A stretch of DNA of 64,000 bases from Moringa oleifera (taxonomy: Eukaryota > Streptophyta > Magnoliopsida > Brassicales > Moringaceae), in assembly GCA_021397835.1 (NCBI GenBank), contig JAJFZO010000433.1, positions 1,674,001 through 1,738,000 of the forward strand, given 5' to 3'. Both the position numbers and the translations under genes were made by a program. Under the pieces are notes generated by a model that had not been told where the DNA came from, did no database searches, and was given only the letters and a program-made list of their open reading frames with translations. How positions within the stretch are numbered: position 1 is the stretch's first letter; each line of letters begins with the position of its first letter. Positions 62,837-64,000 of this stretch are shown piece after piece.

Positions 62837-64000
62837 TTAATTTTGTGAACACATTAATACTTCTAAAGTATCTAAATGAAATCTCTTGGTATGAATACTA
62901 ATAACTCTTTCACCAATATTAAATGTAGATTCAGATGTCAGAGTATGACACTAACACCGCTAAAAAATATACAGTAATCAATTACAATATTGAATACTAA
63001 ATCTCATCTGTTTTTCACTCGTACATTGAGAATATATCAAACTCTTAATTCAAGGTAAAATTGGCTCATCAAAGTAATAATCCAACTCACTCTTCATATA
63101 AACATTACTAAGAATTAAGAAATGCAACTAGGTTATGCAAGTTATTTTTTTGAGAAATTTGACTTTCTGATGATAAAATTAAATGAATTATAATATTAGA
63201 ATGAGATTGTTTTGAACTAACCCTAGATTAATACTTATTAACCAATTGATACAAAGTTTGTTTGACTTGATCAATTTTTTTAGATGTATCATCACTATAT
63301 ATAGAAGGAAAACAATATATTCAAATACTCTCAATTTATACTTAAGGTCAAAACAACAGCTACATTCAAAACTATATACATAACACTCTAATATCTATCA
63401 AACTTGTCAAATTTTTTTTTAGACATTTCTTTAAGAATTTGATCATCACAACTCATCCAATCTACCAAAGATATTCTTAGTTGATGAAAAAAAACAAAGA
63501 AACAATTTGTCGTTGGATACTTTCTTCTTGAAAAATAACCTAGTGAGAATGTAAGAATTTTTCAACTTTTCAACAACCTTTGAAGCCATAACCTAATCAT
63601 CCTTAGAAGGTACATTAAAGTAATATTTTTTTCTAATTTTTCAATCTAAAAGGGACATCCTTATTCATAATTATTATCTAAAGCATAAAGAATGTGGAGT
63701 TCCAACAAATTTTATAATCTAAAAATAACCTTTTAGTAGATGAAACTTTCAATTGTTTAACTATTTATTCAAAAATTTCCCTTCTTAGTTTGAGGAATAA
63801 TTGATCAAAATGCTATACTACCTTTAGTTCTTAAAAGTGAATCATCAATAATAGACAACCCATCTTTCACAATGAGATTTAAAATATGTGCACAACATCT
63901 CATGAACAAAATCTCTCCATCACTTAAAAGATCACCAAACAATTTTTTCTTAAATATTGAAATCATAACATCATTAAAAGAACAAGTTATTTATCATAAT
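62837..64000 (-). pseudogene. hAT-family transposase pseudogene, C-terminal half (runs off the window)
   Basis: On the minus strand, pieces in the right order but different frames match plant hAT transposases (Ac/RICESLEEPER type): MRCCAHILNLIVKDGLSIID (about 63910-63850), a CWNSTFFML block (about 63720), KYPTTN-FF near 63510, SLVDWMSCDDQILKEMSKKKFDKF (about 63475-63400, broken here only for quotation) followed by RYWSVMYIVLNVAVV, then the C-terminal dimerisation region with KSELDYYFDEPILP (about 63100-63060) and SESTFNIGERVISIHTKRFH-like text ending DTLEVLMCSQN and a stop at 62837. Several stops and frameshifts interrupt it. The N-terminal part and BED zinc finger lie beyond the window. Confidence 0.8.

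Noticed and set aside
1..64000. Operon, CRISPR, phage or bacterial gene-cluster interpretation
   Set aside because: Intron-rich plant genes, TATA promoters and plant retrotransposons throughout; no regularly spaced repeat arrays or bacterial-type coding density.

Overview
This is nuclear DNA of a flowering plant, most likely a eudicot. It is AT-rich, its genes have many short exons with GT-AG introns, and decayed Copia, Athila-type Gypsy, hAT and MITE-like elements lie between them. The species cannot be told from the sequence. I see no bacterial features, no CRISPR array, and no tRNA or rRNA gene.

The window is a tandem array of sugar transporters of the ERD6-like (ESL/SFP) family, all on the minus strand. 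Each complete member has 18 exons with the same exon lengths and intron phases, except for the first and last exon. Loci from left to right: ESL-1 (5583 to 1178, 478 aa, intact); ESL-2 (23023 to 18486, 474 aa, intact); ESL-3 (29562 to 24859, a near-twin of ESL-4 but with a lost splice donor and a frameshift, so probably a pseudogene); ESL-5 (38768 to 37508, only the last part of exon 13 plus exons 14-18, with three dead splice acceptors); ESL-4 (46122 to 41437, 469 aa, intact); ESL-6 (60712 to 57140, 467 aa, intact but with changed loop motifs).

The centre is a large tandem segmental duplication. Unit A (about 24460-38768) and unit B (about 41043-58403) each hold an ESL-3/4-type gene, a plus-strand Copia remnant and an ESL-5/6-type gene. 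They differ by indels that serve as natural experiments: a TTA-flanked Harbinger/Tourist-like insertion in B, a CACTA-like fragment in B, a 1.65 kb deletion in A, a small inverted segment, and truncation of the A-copy distal gene next to an Athila-type LTR/gag fragment.

The left third (5.7-18.4 kb) has no intact gene. It holds a minus-strand Copia remnant (about 13.6-15.3 kb), microsatellites, and repeats resembling the 3' flanks of the ESL genes. The right end (62.8-64 kb) enters a hAT transposase pseudogene that runs off the window.

Known family members move monosaccharides across the vacuolar membrane, and several respond to drought, ABA or sugar. The array is best read as birth-and-death evolution of this family: duplication, promoter and motif divergence, and decay. 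I found no clearly new biological system. The most useful observations are the specific lesions and the paired empty/filled transposon sites.
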